From an uncultured Duncaniella sp. (GTDB lineage: Bacteria > Bacteroidota > Bacteroidia > Bacteroidales > Muribaculaceae), in assembly GCA_910576785.1 (NCBI GenBank), contig CAJTJG010000004.1, positions 62,001 through 126,000 of the forward strand: a DNA stretch of 64,000 nucleotides. The letters are read 5' to 3'. The position numbers were made by a program, and so were the translations under genes. Under the pieces are notes generated by a model, which was given only the letters and a program-made list of their open reading frames with translations, did not search any database and was not told the origin of the DNA. Below, piece after piece: positions 12,567-20,505 of the stretch. Positions within the stretch are counted from its first letter, which is position 1; each line of letters begins with the position of its first letter.

Positions 12567-13034
12567 ATGGAACAGACTCTTGTGATCTTCAAGCCTTCGG
12601 CTATCCAGCGCTCACTCGTCGGAGAGGTTCTCAGCCGCTTCGAGCGTAAAGGGCTCATGATAGCAGGCATGAAAATGATGACACTCTCCCCCGAGATTCT
12701 GCGCGAGCATTACGCCCACCTTGTCAATCTCCCCTTTTTCCCCAACGTCGAAGCCTCGATGACCGCCACACCCGTCATAGTGATGTGTCTGCGCGGAGTA
12801 GAGGCCATCAGTGTGGTACGCGCCATGACCGGAGCTACCAACGGACGTCAGGCTGCCCCGGGCACCATACGTGGAGACTTCTCGATGTCCAATCAGGAAA
12901 ATATCATCCACGCCTCGGCCAGTCCCGAGGACGCCGCAGCCGAGCTGAAACGGTTCTTCGCACCGGGCGAGATTTTTGACTATACCCCCGCCGCCCTGAG
13001 CTTCACCTACGACACATCGAAGCTCAACTCCTGA
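12567..13034 (+). CDS. ndk: Nucleoside diphosphate kinase
   Basis: 155 residues. The enzyme balances NTP pools by phosphate transfer through a His. Family features are MEQTLVIFKPSAIQRSLVGE, the FxRKGLMIAGMKMM helix, MTGATNGRQAAPGTIRGDFS, and ENIIHASASPEDAAAE, where the His is the phospho-acceptor. I chose the ATG at 12567 because the family begins there (MExTLVIxKP); an upstream extension of 20 residues would run over the promoter. It is followed after 112 bases by an M23 peptidase with no promoter seen between, so the two may be co-transcribed. Confidence 0.95.
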   Translation: MEQTLVIFKPSAIQRSLVGEVLSRFERKGLMIAGMKMMTLSPEILREHYAHLVNLPFFPNVEASMTATPVIVMCLRGVEAISVVRAMTGATNGRQAAPGTIRGDFSMSNQENIIHASASPEDAAAELKRFFAPGEIFDYTPAALSFTYDTSKLNS

Positions 13035-13146
13035 ATAGAAAATTCCAATCATCTCCTCCTCTCCGCCAATCATCAATCAACTCTCCGTAAGAACAACCAA
13101 TCTTCCTACCTCAATCTCATCTCCTGCCAGAAAAAAACAGCAAAAA

Positions 13147-13986
13147 ATGACTTTCAAGACAAAGATACTTCTCGCCTCAGCCCTCATCTCATTTATCGGA
13201 CTCACATCACGCGCACAGCTGCGCCTCCCGGCATCACACTCAGCCGAGCACAACGCACTCATCGCAAACCAGAAACCCTCGATCAACCCCTTCAAGATCG
13301 AGAACAATGACGCTCTCTTCAATCAGGTGAAGGCCCGCGAGGCCGCCGACATCGCCACCGACGAAGAGATCTACTCCCGCTTCTGGGCTTCCGACCGCGT
13401 GAACCCCTACGGAAACGACATCACGATACCCGACCATAAGGATATCGACGTAAGCGAATACTTCGCGCCCGTCAACGGCCGCGTCACCTCGCCCTACGGC
13501 TACCGCCGCCGCTTCGGCCGCATGCACAAGGGCATAGACCTGAGCCTGCATGTGGGCGACACCGTGCGTGCCGCATTCTCCGGCAAAGTCAGGCTCACCA
13601 AATATGAGGCCCGCGGCTACGGATACTACGTTGTGATGCGCCACGACAATGGAATGGAGACCGTCTACGGCCATCTGTCACGCTTCCTCGTAAAGCCCGA
13701 CCAGGTAGTCAAGGCCGGCGACCCCATAGCCCTCGGCGGCAACACCGGACGCTCCACAGGCCCGCACCTCCACTTCGAGACACGCTACCTCGGCATAGCC
13801 ATCAACCCTGCGGCAATAATCGACTTTGACAACCGTGTGGTGCACAAGGACGTGTTTGCCTTCGACAAGAAGACCTACGGACAATCGCAGAAGTACGCGC
13901 CCGCCAAAAAGCGCGTCAGCAAGAAGGCCCGCACATATGCCAAGCGCAAATCATCAGCGCGCAAACGCACATCAAGAAAGAAATAA
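13147..13986 (+). CDS. M23 family (LytM-type) cell-wall endopeptidase with basic tail
   Basis: 279 residues with a signal peptide ending near TSRAQL. The LytM domain (about residues 110-225) is intact: HKGIDLS gives the first His and Asp, and HLHFETR gives the HxH zinc pair. It should hydrolyse peptide cross-links in periplasmic peptidoglycan. The last 35 residues are extremely Lys/Arg-rich (for example KKRVSKKARTYAKRKSSARK), unusual for this family and suggestive of electrostatic binding to envelope polymers. A GC-rich terminator follows. Confidence 0.88.
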   Translation: MTFKTKILLASALISFIGLTSRAQLRLPASHSAEHNALIANQKPSINPFKIENNDALFNQVKAREAADIATDEEIYSRFWASDRVNPYGNDITIPDHKDIDVSEYFAPVNGRVTSPYGYRRRFGRMHKGIDLSLHVGDTVRAAFSGKVRLTKYEARGYGYYVVMRHDNGMETVYGHLSRFLVKPDQVVKAGDPIALGGNTGRSTGPHLHFETRYLGIAINPAAIIDFDNRVVHKDVFAFDKKTYGQSQKYAPAKKRVSKKARTYAKRKSSARKRTSRKK

Positions 13987-14012
13987 TTTTTGCAATATGT
14001 TTCATTAAGCGA

Positions 14013-14050
14013 CGGCGGCTCCTCTGTGAAGAGAAGCCGCCGAATATTTT
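14013..14050 (+). terminator. Intrinsic terminator after the M23 peptidase
   Basis: CGGCGGCT (14013-14020) pairs with AGCCGCCG (14035-14042), with a further CTCT/AGAG inner stem, followed by AATATTTT. It lies 27 bases past the stop codon. Confidence 0.8.
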
Positions 14051-14080
14051 CATGACTCACCACAACACAAAAATGTAAAG

Positions 14081-14102
14081 ATAGGACAAAAGTGACAAGA
14101 TT
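14081..14102. repeat. Half-copy of the long-hairpin repeat family
   Basis: The sequence around ATAGGACAAAAGTGACAAG matches the left arm of the hairpin elements at 49741 and 63140 almost base for base, continuing into the start of their core (AGATT). No complementary right arm follows. It is probably a decayed or incomplete copy. Confidence 0.5.
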
Positions 14103-14126
14103 GTGGCATACACACGTCCCGGTAGA

Positions 14127-14158
14127 TTTTCTATTTACATGGAATTTTGCTAATTTTG
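14127..14158 (+). promoter_or_regulatory. Promoter of the DUF4421 gene, giving a very short leader
   Basis: A TTTT at 14127-14130 with N20 spacing precedes TAATTTTG (14151-14158). The predicted start codon GTG lies only six bases after the -7 box, so the mRNA would be leaderless or nearly so. Confidence 0.5.
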
Positions 14159-14164
14159 CATACC

Positions 14165-15268
14165 GTGAAGAGACTCGCCGGAATAATATTAGCACTGTTG
14201 CTCCTACCGACATTCGCCGCCATGGCAGCCGGGGAGTGTGAGGCGTGTGCCGGAAAAGGATCCACCTACTGGATCCGGCAGCTGATCAACAACAGATTCC
14301 GCATCAACGACACCACAGTGTGCTACCCCAGATTCCCGCGTTTCGCGCTCAAGGTGTACAACTGGGGTGACCGTACGTTCAACTCCTACGACACCGCCTA
14401 CGTGGTAGGCACCGGCAAGAACTGGAAACTACAGGCCAAAAGCTACAACTGGATCGAGACATCCACCATGATATTTCCGCGGAACGCACAGATATCCATG
14501 CACTCCGATCTCTTCTCCGACGCCGGTTTCTCCCTCAGTTTCATGGCCGTGAGCGTGGGCTACATGTGGAACGTCAACTCGCTCTTCTCCGAGCCCACCA
14601 TGCGGCGCACCTTCAACTTCGACTTCACCTGCTCGCGATTCTCCGTATCCTATCAGTCGGTCACATCCAACGGTGGAATGTACATAACCCGCTTCGGCGA
14701 CTACCGCGAGGGCAAACATCTCAGACAGCGGTTCGATGACATATCCATCAACACCAAGAATGTCTACGCCTACTACTTCTTCCGTCACCAGAAGTACTCA
14801 CATGCGGCATGCTACACCTATTCGAAATATCAGTTGAAGAGTGCCGGCTCTGCACTGATAGGGGCCAACTTCTCCGAGCAGCGCACACACATGGACTTCT
14901 CCTCGCTGCCCCCCCTTATGCTCATCCACAACCCGCTCGAAACCAACGTATACTCCACCCACTACAGAGTCTACTCCGCACTGGGCGGATATGCCTACAA
15001 CTGGGTGCTCAAGCCTCGCCGCTGGTGCATCAACGCCACAGGCCTGTTCGGCATAGGCTACAGACAGATATTTGACAACCGCGAAGACACCGACACGCGC
15101 GAGATGCTGGCCAATGTGGTAAACATAAACCTGTCAGCCGTCTACAATCACCGCGCTCTATTCGCCGCCCTTACTTTCAGAGGTTTCGCCCATATCAACT
15201 ATAATACTAACTTCACACACCTGAGCTCCATCCTCACCATCTCAGCCGCCGTAGGCATGAGGTTCTGA
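14165..15268 (+). CDS. DUF4421 family outer-membrane-associated protein
   Basis: About 367 residues. A GTG start at 14165 gives a clean signal peptide (VKRLAGIILALLLLPTFAAMA); upstream in-frame TTG codons lie within the promoter and were rejected. The family signature KVYNWGDRTFNSYDTAYVVG is plain near residue 60. The rest alternates hydrophobic and polar residues and is rich in aromatics, ending in ISAAVGMRF with a terminal Phe, so an outer-membrane beta-barrel is likely. The biological role is unknown. It lies alone between a terminator and the GH3 gene 35 bases downstream, with which it may be co-transcribed. Confidence 0.75.
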   Translation: MKRLAGIILALLLLPTFAAMAAGECEACAGKGSTYWIRQLINNRFRINDTTVCYPRFPRFALKVYNWGDRTFNSYDTAYVVGTGKNWKLQAKSYNWIETSTMIFPRNAQISMHSDLFSDAGFSLSFMAVSVGYMWNVNSLFSEPTMRRTFNFDFTCSRFSVSYQSVTSNGGMYITRFGDYREGKHLRQRFDDISINTKNVYAYYFFRHQKYSHAACYTYSKYQLKSAGSALIGANFSEQRTHMDFSSLPPLMLIHNPLETNVYSTHYRVYSALGGYAYNWVLKPRRWCINATGLFGIGYRQIFDNREDTDTREMLANVVNINLSAVYNHRALFAALTFRGFAHINYNTNFTHLSSILTISAAVGMRF

Positions 15269-15303
15269 CCGATCGGGAGAAGCTCAGACCCATACTTCCG
15301 ACC

Positions 15304-17856
15304 ATGAAGAAAACCATCATCACATTCCTTCTCGCAAGCGCGGCAGCAATAGGCTGCCCTGCACAGCAACAGACCCACAGACAGAAAGCCGAGGCACTGC
15401 TGCCACAGCTCACACTCGATGAGAAAATATCTCTAATGATGGATGCCTCCCCAGCCATCCCGCGCCTGGGCATACCGCAGTTCAACTGGTGGAGCGAGGC
15501 CCTCCACGGCGTGGCCCGCGCCGGCACTGCCACCGTGCTTCCGCAGACCATAGGCATGGCCGCGACATTTGACAACGAAGCCGTCGGCAACGCCTTCGAG
15601 ATGGTATCCACCGAAGCCCGCGCCAAGTTCAACAGCTTCCGCGAGCGCGGCGACATAAAACGCTACGAAGGGCTCGCCTTCTGGACCCCCAACGTCAACA
15701 TATTCCGCGATCCGCGCTGGGGCCGCGGACAGGAGACGTATGGCGAGGATCCATATCTGGCCGCAACGATGGGAGTCGAGGTCGTGAAAGGGCTCCAGGG
15801 TCCCGCCGACGGGAAGTATCTCAAAACCCTCGCAGGGGCTAAACACTTCGCCGTGCACAGCGGCCCGGAGTGGAACCGCCATGTGTTTGATGCCAAGGAT
15901 ATCGACCCGCGCGACCTGTGGGAGACATATCTGCCGGCATTCAAGGTGCTCGTAGACTCCAATGTGCAGCAGGTGATGTGCGCCTACAACCGCTACGAAG
16001 GCGAACCGTGCTGCTCCAGCAAGCGCCTCCTCCAGCAGATACTGCGCAAGGAGTGGGGATATGACAAGATCATCGTGTCCGACTGCTGGGCCATACGCGA
16101 CTTCATATCCGACTGGGCCCACAACACCCACCCCTCCGGCGCACATGCAAGCGCCGATGCCGTCATCTCGGGCACCGACCTCGAGTGCGGACCCATCTAC
16201 AAGAACCTGCGCAAAGCATATGACCAGGGGCTCATCACCGAAGCCACGATCGACTCCGCCGTCGTAAAACTCCTCGAAGCCCGATTCCTGATAGGAGAGA
16301 TCGACAATGCTCCCGATGTGCCCTGGAACACCCTTACCGTAGCAAACGATGTGGACAACGCCGCCCACAAGGCCATAGCGCTCGACATGGCCCGCAAGTC
16401 AATGACACTGCTGAAAAACAATGGCATTCTGCCCCTCAAGCCGGGCCGTGACCGCATACTCGTGGCCGGACCCAACGCAGCCGACTCAGTGATGCAGTGG
16501 GGCAACTACAACGGATTCCCATCACACACGGTGACAATCCTCGACGGCATACGCTCCTACGTGCCCGATGCCGCCTACCTGCTCGGATGCGACCACGTGG
16601 TCAGCGCCAACACCGTGTCGCGCTTCGACTGTCTGGACGGTGGCCTGTCGGTATCATACTGGAACGACGCCAACCCCGGAGGCGAACCGGCAGCCCGCGC
16701 ACATCACACCACACCGCTCAACCTTTCCACCGGAGGAGCCACCGTATTTGCCCCAGACGTGAACCTGACAAACTTTACCGGACTCTATACCGGCACATTC
16801 GTGGCCCCCGAGGATGGCGACTATATCATAAAACTCGAAGGCAGCAAAGATGCCGACGTAGTGTTCAAGCTCGACGGAAAGACAGCATTCGAGCGCCATC
16901 GCGGCGTGAGAAACAACCATGTGGTGTCCGAGATGTTCCACGCCCGCAAAGGGGAGCGTCATGACATATCACTGCTCTATGACCAGGGCGAGAATCTGGC
17001 CACTTTGAAATTCGACATCGTGGCACCTGTCAACGACGCTCTACCCACCGACACCGATGCCGATGTGGTGATATTCGTAGGCGGCATATCCCCGCAGCTC
17101 GAAGGAGAGGAGATGAAAGTGTCCTTCCCCGGCTTCCGTGGCGGCGACCGCGAGACAATCGAACTCCCCTCCGTGCAGCGCGAACTGATACGCCAGCTCA
17201 AGGAGAGCGGCAAGAAGATAGTATATGTCAACTGCTCAGGCTCGGCCATCGCCCTCACACCCGAGGACAGCATCTGCGACGCCATACTCCAGGCCTGGTA
17301 TCCCGGTCAGGCAGGTGGCACCGCCGTGGCCGAGACCCTGTTCGGCGACAACAACCCGGCCGGACGTCTGCCCGTGACATTCTACCGCTCCGATGCCCAG
17401 CTCCCCGACTTCGAGGACTACAGCATGGACGGACGCACCTACCGCTATTTCAAGGGCACTCCCCTCTATCCCTTCGGTCACGGCCTGAGCTACACCACAT
17501 TCACCTACGGCACTCCCGATGCATCATCGACCACCGTCAAGACCGACGGTGAGATGTGTATCACCATCCCCGTCACCAATACAGGCGGACGCGACGGCGA
17601 CGAAGTGGTGCAGCTCTACCTCATCAATCCCGCCGATCCCGCAGGGCCCTCACGCACACTTCGCGCCTACCGCCGCGTCAACGTTCCTGCCGGAAAGACA
17701 TCCGAAGTAACCTTCGATCTTCCCGCATCGACATTCGCCACCTACGACCACACCACCGGCCGCATGAATGTACGCCCCGGAAGCTACATACTCGCCATAG
17801 GCGGATCATCGGCCCACACTCCGGTGGAAATAGCCGTTGAAGTGACTGAACCTTAA
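15304..17856 (+). CDS. Glycoside hydrolase family 3 with PA14 insert (beta-glucosidase/xylosidase type)
   Basis: 850 residues with a signal peptide ending near IGCPAQQ. The GH3 N-terminal barrel contains FNWWSEALHGVAR, the KHFAVHSGPEWNRH substrate loop and the nucleophile Asp in VSDCWAI (D260). The (alpha/beta)6 domain is interrupted by a PA14-like beta domain (about residues 470-570, NFTGLYTGTFVAPEDGDYII), and a fibronectin-III-like domain closes the chain. The residues around EALHGVAR resemble family members active on xylan-derived oligosaccharides. The exact sugar cannot be fixed from sequence. It probably acts in the periplasm on diet or mucus glycans. A perfect dyad follows its stop. Confidence 0.9.
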   Translation: MKKTIITFLLASAAAIGCPAQQQTHRQKAEALLPQLTLDEKISLMMDASPAIPRLGIPQFNWWSEALHGVARAGTATVLPQTIGMAATFDNEAVGNAFEMVSTEARAKFNSFRERGDIKRYEGLAFWTPNVNIFRDPRWGRGQETYGEDPYLAATMGVEVVKGLQGPADGKYLKTLAGAKHFAVHSGPEWNRHVFDAKDIDPRDLWETYLPAFKVLVDSNVQQVMCAYNRYEGEPCCSSKRLLQQILRKEWGYDKIIVSDCWAIRDFISDWAHNTHPSGAHASADAVISGTDLECGPIYKNLRKAYDQGLITEATIDSAVVKLLEARFLIGEIDNAPDVPWNTLTVANDVDNAAHKAIALDMARKSMTLLKNNGILPLKPGRDRILVAGPNAADSVMQWGNYNGFPSHTVTILDGIRSYVPDAAYLLGCDHVVSANTVSRFDCLDGGLSVSYWNDANPGGEPAARAHHTTPLNLSTGGATVFAPDVNLTNFTGLYTGTFVAPEDGDYIIKLEGSKDADVVFKLDGKTAFERHRGVRNNHVVSEMFHARKGERHDISLLYDQGENLATLKFDIVAPVNDALPTDTDADVVIFVGGISPQLEGEEMKVSFPGFRGGDRETIELPSVQRELIRQLKESGKKIVYVNCSGSAIALTPEDSICDAILQAWYPGQAGGTAVAETLFGDNNPAGRLPVTFYRSDAQLPDFEDYSMDGRTYRYFKGTPLYPFGHGLSYTTFTYGTPDASSTTVKTDGEMCITIPVTNTGGRDGDEVVQLYLINPADPAGPSRTLRAYRRVNVPAGKTSEVTFDLPASTFATYDHTTGRMNVRPGSYILAIGGSSAHTPVEIAVEVTEP

Positions 17857-17863
17857 TCATATG

Positions 17864-17923
17864 TGAAACGTTTTTGAGAATATACGGACATACATATGCC
17901 CTGACATTCTCAAAAACGTTTCA
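17864..17923. repeat. 18-bp perfect inverted repeat just before the hydrolase start codon
   Basis: TGAAACGTTTTTGAGAAT (17864-17881) and its exact complement (17906-17923) flank a 24-base loop. The second arm ends four bases before the ATG at 17928. It may terminate the GH3 transcript, or fold in the leader of the next gene and hide its start site. Confidence 0.7.
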
Positions 17924-17927
17924 AACT

Positions 17928-18965
17928 ATGAAATCAAAATTCCATCTGATTCTGGCAGTAGCCGCCCTGCTGACCGGCATAGGCGAAAAAGCCGCCGCTT
18001 GCTCCCGCATCCTCTATGTCGGCGATGACAACCTGCGTATAGTGGGCCGCTCGCTCGACTGGAAAACACCCATACCCACCAATATCTACGTATATCCGCG
18101 CGGCATAGAGAAACATAGTCACTCCCTGCCCGGAGCCAAGGAATGGAAGGCCAGATATGGCTCGGTCTACGCCGTGAGTTATGACGGAGGCGTCACAGAA
18201 GGCATGAACGAGAAGGGTCTCGTGGTCAACGGTCTCTTCTGCAAAGGCACCGTCTACGAGAACGACTCCACATCGGGCAACGCACCGATGTCGCTGGCCA
18301 TGTTCCCGGCATGGATCCTCGACCTTGCCGCCGACACCCCCGAGGCAGTCGATATGATACGCCGCCATGACTATACCATAGCGGGATCCACTTTCGACGG
18401 AGGCACTGTCACAGCCCTGCACTGGGGCATCACTGACGCCAAGGGACGATGCGCTGTCATCGAATTCGACCATGGCAAGATCAACATCTATGAAGGCACC
18501 GACATGCCGGCCATGACAAACGACCCTACATATCCCGCCATGACAGCCATAGGCGACTACTGGGAAAAGATAGGTGGCACACATATGCTCCCGGGCACAG
18601 TCTCCAGCCCCGACCGCTATGTGAGAGGTGTGTTCTTCGACAAACATGTGGAGAAAACCGCCGACGCCGCCCTCGGATTCTCGATAATACGTTCGATACT
18701 CGTCAACGTATCCGTGCCCTACACCTACACCGTGGGCGAAGGCAACGTTTCGTCGACCCAATGGAGGTCATTCTCCAACATACGTGACCTGAGATACTAT
18801 TTCGACATAGTCACCAACCCCGGGGCATTCTACATTGACCTCAACGAATGCGACCTTACGGAAGGTTCGCCCGTTATGAAACTCGACACGTCTATCTCTA
18901 CCGACTATGTGGGCAACGTCACCGGCAGACTGGTACGCACCGCACCCTTCACACCCATGTACTGA
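17928..18965 (+). CDS. Secreted choloylglycine hydrolase family enzyme (bile salt hydrolase or penicillin V acylase-like)
   Basis: 345 residues. The signal peptide ends in KAAA and would expose Cys25, which the N-terminal-nucleophile mechanism requires. Family residues follow: CSRILYVGDDNLRIVGRSLD supplies the catalytic Arg and Asp, and EGMNEKGLVVNGLF the conserved Asn region. YVYPRG and LPGTVSSPDRYVRG also match Bacteroidales members. These enzymes cleave amide bonds of conjugated bile acids or related amides, here probably in the periplasm. Substrate cannot be told from sequence. The ATG at 17928 was preferred to an upstream TTG lying inside the inverted repeat. Confidence 0.85.
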   Translation: MKSKFHLILAVAALLTGIGEKAAACSRILYVGDDNLRIVGRSLDWKTPIPTNIYVYPRGIEKHSHSLPGAKEWKARYGSVYAVSYDGGVTEGMNEKGLVVNGLFCKGTVYENDSTSGNAPMSLAMFPAWILDLAADTPEAVDMIRRHDYTIAGSTFDGGTVTALHWGITDAKGRCAVIEFDHGKINIYEGTDMPAMTNDPTYPAMTAIGDYWEKIGGTHMLPGTVSSPDRYVRGVFFDKHVEKTADAALGFSIIRSILVNVSVPYTYTVGEGNVSSTQWRSFSNIRDLRYYFDIVTNPGAFYIDLNECDLTEGSPVMKLDTSISTDYVGNVTGRLVRTAPFTPMY

Positions 18966-18976
18966 TATAAACCCAT

Positions 18977-19008
18977 TTTGGCAAATTGGAGAATATTTGT
19001 TACTTTTG
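18977..19008 (+). promoter_or_regulatory. Promoter of the small sorting-domain protein
   Basis: TTTG (18977-18980), a 20-base spacer and TACTTTTG (19001-19008) match the consensus fully. The ATG follows only eight bases later, implying a leaderless or very short-leader mRNA. Confidence 0.65.
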
Positions 19009-19016
19009 TAACCAAT

Positions 19017-19361
19017 ATGAGGAAACTCCTTGCCATAACGCTCTTCCTGCTTGCAGCGATGACGGCCTCAGCCGCCACGCCGCACTGGGAGTCCGTAGCC
19101 GGCCATAACGGACAGACCGTCACCACTACCGCCGCCGATGCCCCCGACAGGAGCACCGACGGCGACTTGTCTGATGTAGCCGTCAAGGACGGTTGCATCT
19201 ACGTGACATGTCTGCGCCCCACACATGTGAAGGTATTCACCATACTCGGCCAGCTCATCAGCCAGGACACCCTCCAGCCGGGCATACACCGTCTGCGCAT
19301 CTCCGCGAGAGGCATATACATCCTCAAGACGGCCGACTCCACCAGGCGTGTCACCATCTGA
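19017..19361 (+). CDS. Small secreted protein consisting mainly of a C-terminal sorting-like module
   Basis: 114 residues. A signal peptide (MRKLLAITLFLLAAMTASA) is followed by a short polar linker. The rest matches the type IX secretion-type C-terminal pattern: DGCIYVTC, then VKVFTILGQLI, then GIYILKTADSTRRVTI at the end. No passenger domain is present, so this is a stand-alone module, a remnant of a larger protein, or a small exported peptide of its own. It has its own promoter. The ATG at 19017 was chosen because an earlier frame extension overlaps the promoter. Confidence 0.6.
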   Translation: MRKLLAITLFLLAAMTASAATPHWESVAGHNGQTVTTTAADAPDRSTDGDLSDVAVKDGCIYVTCLRPTHVKVFTILGQLISQDTLQPGIHRLRISARGIYILKTADSTRRVTI

Positions 19362-19441
19362 TATGCCCCAACACTCCCACCTATTCTCACAAGCAAAAAA
19401 GTTTCCCAGACCAAACCCACCAGCAGTTCCCCAATGCCGTT

Positions 19442-20410
19442 ATGAAAGCTCGTCTCATCATCAACCCCATTTCGGGCACCCACAGCAAGGCTGGCCTTGC
19501 CGAAGCCGTCATAGACTCCCTCGGTCCTCTCGGCTGGGAAATAGAGACAACCTATACGCAATGCCGCGGGGATGCCACACGTCTGTCGCGCGAGGCCTCC
19601 AATGCCGGCTATGACGCCGTCTTCGCAGCCGGTGGCGACGGCACCGTCAACGAGACCGCCATTGCCCTGTGCGGATCGCAGACCGCTCTCGGCATACTTC
19701 CATGCGGATCAGGCAACGGACTGGCAAGACATCTCGGCATACCCATCGACCCGCGTGAGGGAATAAAAGTGATAGCCGCCGAGAAAGCCCGCCCCATAGA
19801 CTATGCATCGGTCAACGGCCGGAAATTCTTCTGCACCTTCGGTGTGGGATTCGATGCCGCTGTAAGCGCGGCATTCGCCCAGAAGAAGACCCGAGGCAAA
19901 TTCACCTACATACAGAGCACCTTCGAGACCTACGCCCACTACGAACCAGAGCTATATACCATCACAGCCGATGGCCGCTCATTCACCGAGAGGGCATTTC
20001 TCATAGCTGTATGCAACGCCTCGCAGTATGGCAACAACGCCTACATAGCACCGAGCGCATGTATAGACGACGGTCTGCTTGACGTCACCGTGATACACGC
20101 CGGCAACACCCTCTCCACCGCCCTCGTGGGATTCGACATGCTCACAGGCATGATCGAGCACAATGTACTCATACACCACTTCCGCACATCGGCCATCACC
20201 ATCGACCGCGCCAACGGCGGCGGAGTGGCCCACATAGATGGCGAGCCGCTCGACATGCCGGCAAGACTTGACATAAGGTGCCACCCCTCGCTGCTGAGGG
20301 TATTCGCCCCGGCAGTGCAGCCTCCGGTAAAACCGTTCATCACCCCCGCCACATCAATGCTCTCTGACTTCCGCCTGGCAGTCAACAGAGTATTCCAACC
20401 CAAAAAATAA
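19442..20410 (+). CDS. Diacylglycerol kinase family lipid kinase (YegS-like)
   Basis: 322 residues. The nucleotide-binding signature is clear: LIINPISG at the start, FAAGGDGTVNETA near residue 65, and GILPCGSGNGLARHLGIP. A second beta-sandwich domain runs from about residue 120 and ends before RLDIRCHPSLLRVFAP. Such soluble kinases phosphorylate diacylglycerol or other membrane lipids at the inner leaflet. No signal peptide is present. The ATG at 19442 fits the family start (MKARLIINPxSG). Confidence 0.88.
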   Translation: MKARLIINPISGTHSKAGLAEAVIDSLGPLGWEIETTYTQCRGDATRLSREASNAGYDAVFAAGGDGTVNETAIALCGSQTALGILPCGSGNGLARHLGIPIDPREGIKVIAAEKARPIDYASVNGRKFFCTFGVGFDAAVSAAFAQKKTRGKFTYIQSTFETYAHYEPELYTITADGRSFTERAFLIAVCNASQYGNNAYIAPSACIDDGLLDVTVIHAGNTLSTALVGFDMLTGMIEHNVLIHHFRTSAITIDRANGGGVAHIDGEPLDMPARLDIRCHPSLLRVFAPAVQPPVKPFITPATSMLSDFRLAVNRVFQPKK

Positions 20411-20505
20411 GGAACAATCCCATACATCGGGATAACTTTTTTCGCCATTGTCTGAACCATCGGCCCGCAGCCGGTGTTCTAATCATGAACGTCGAACTAT
20501 TGTTT

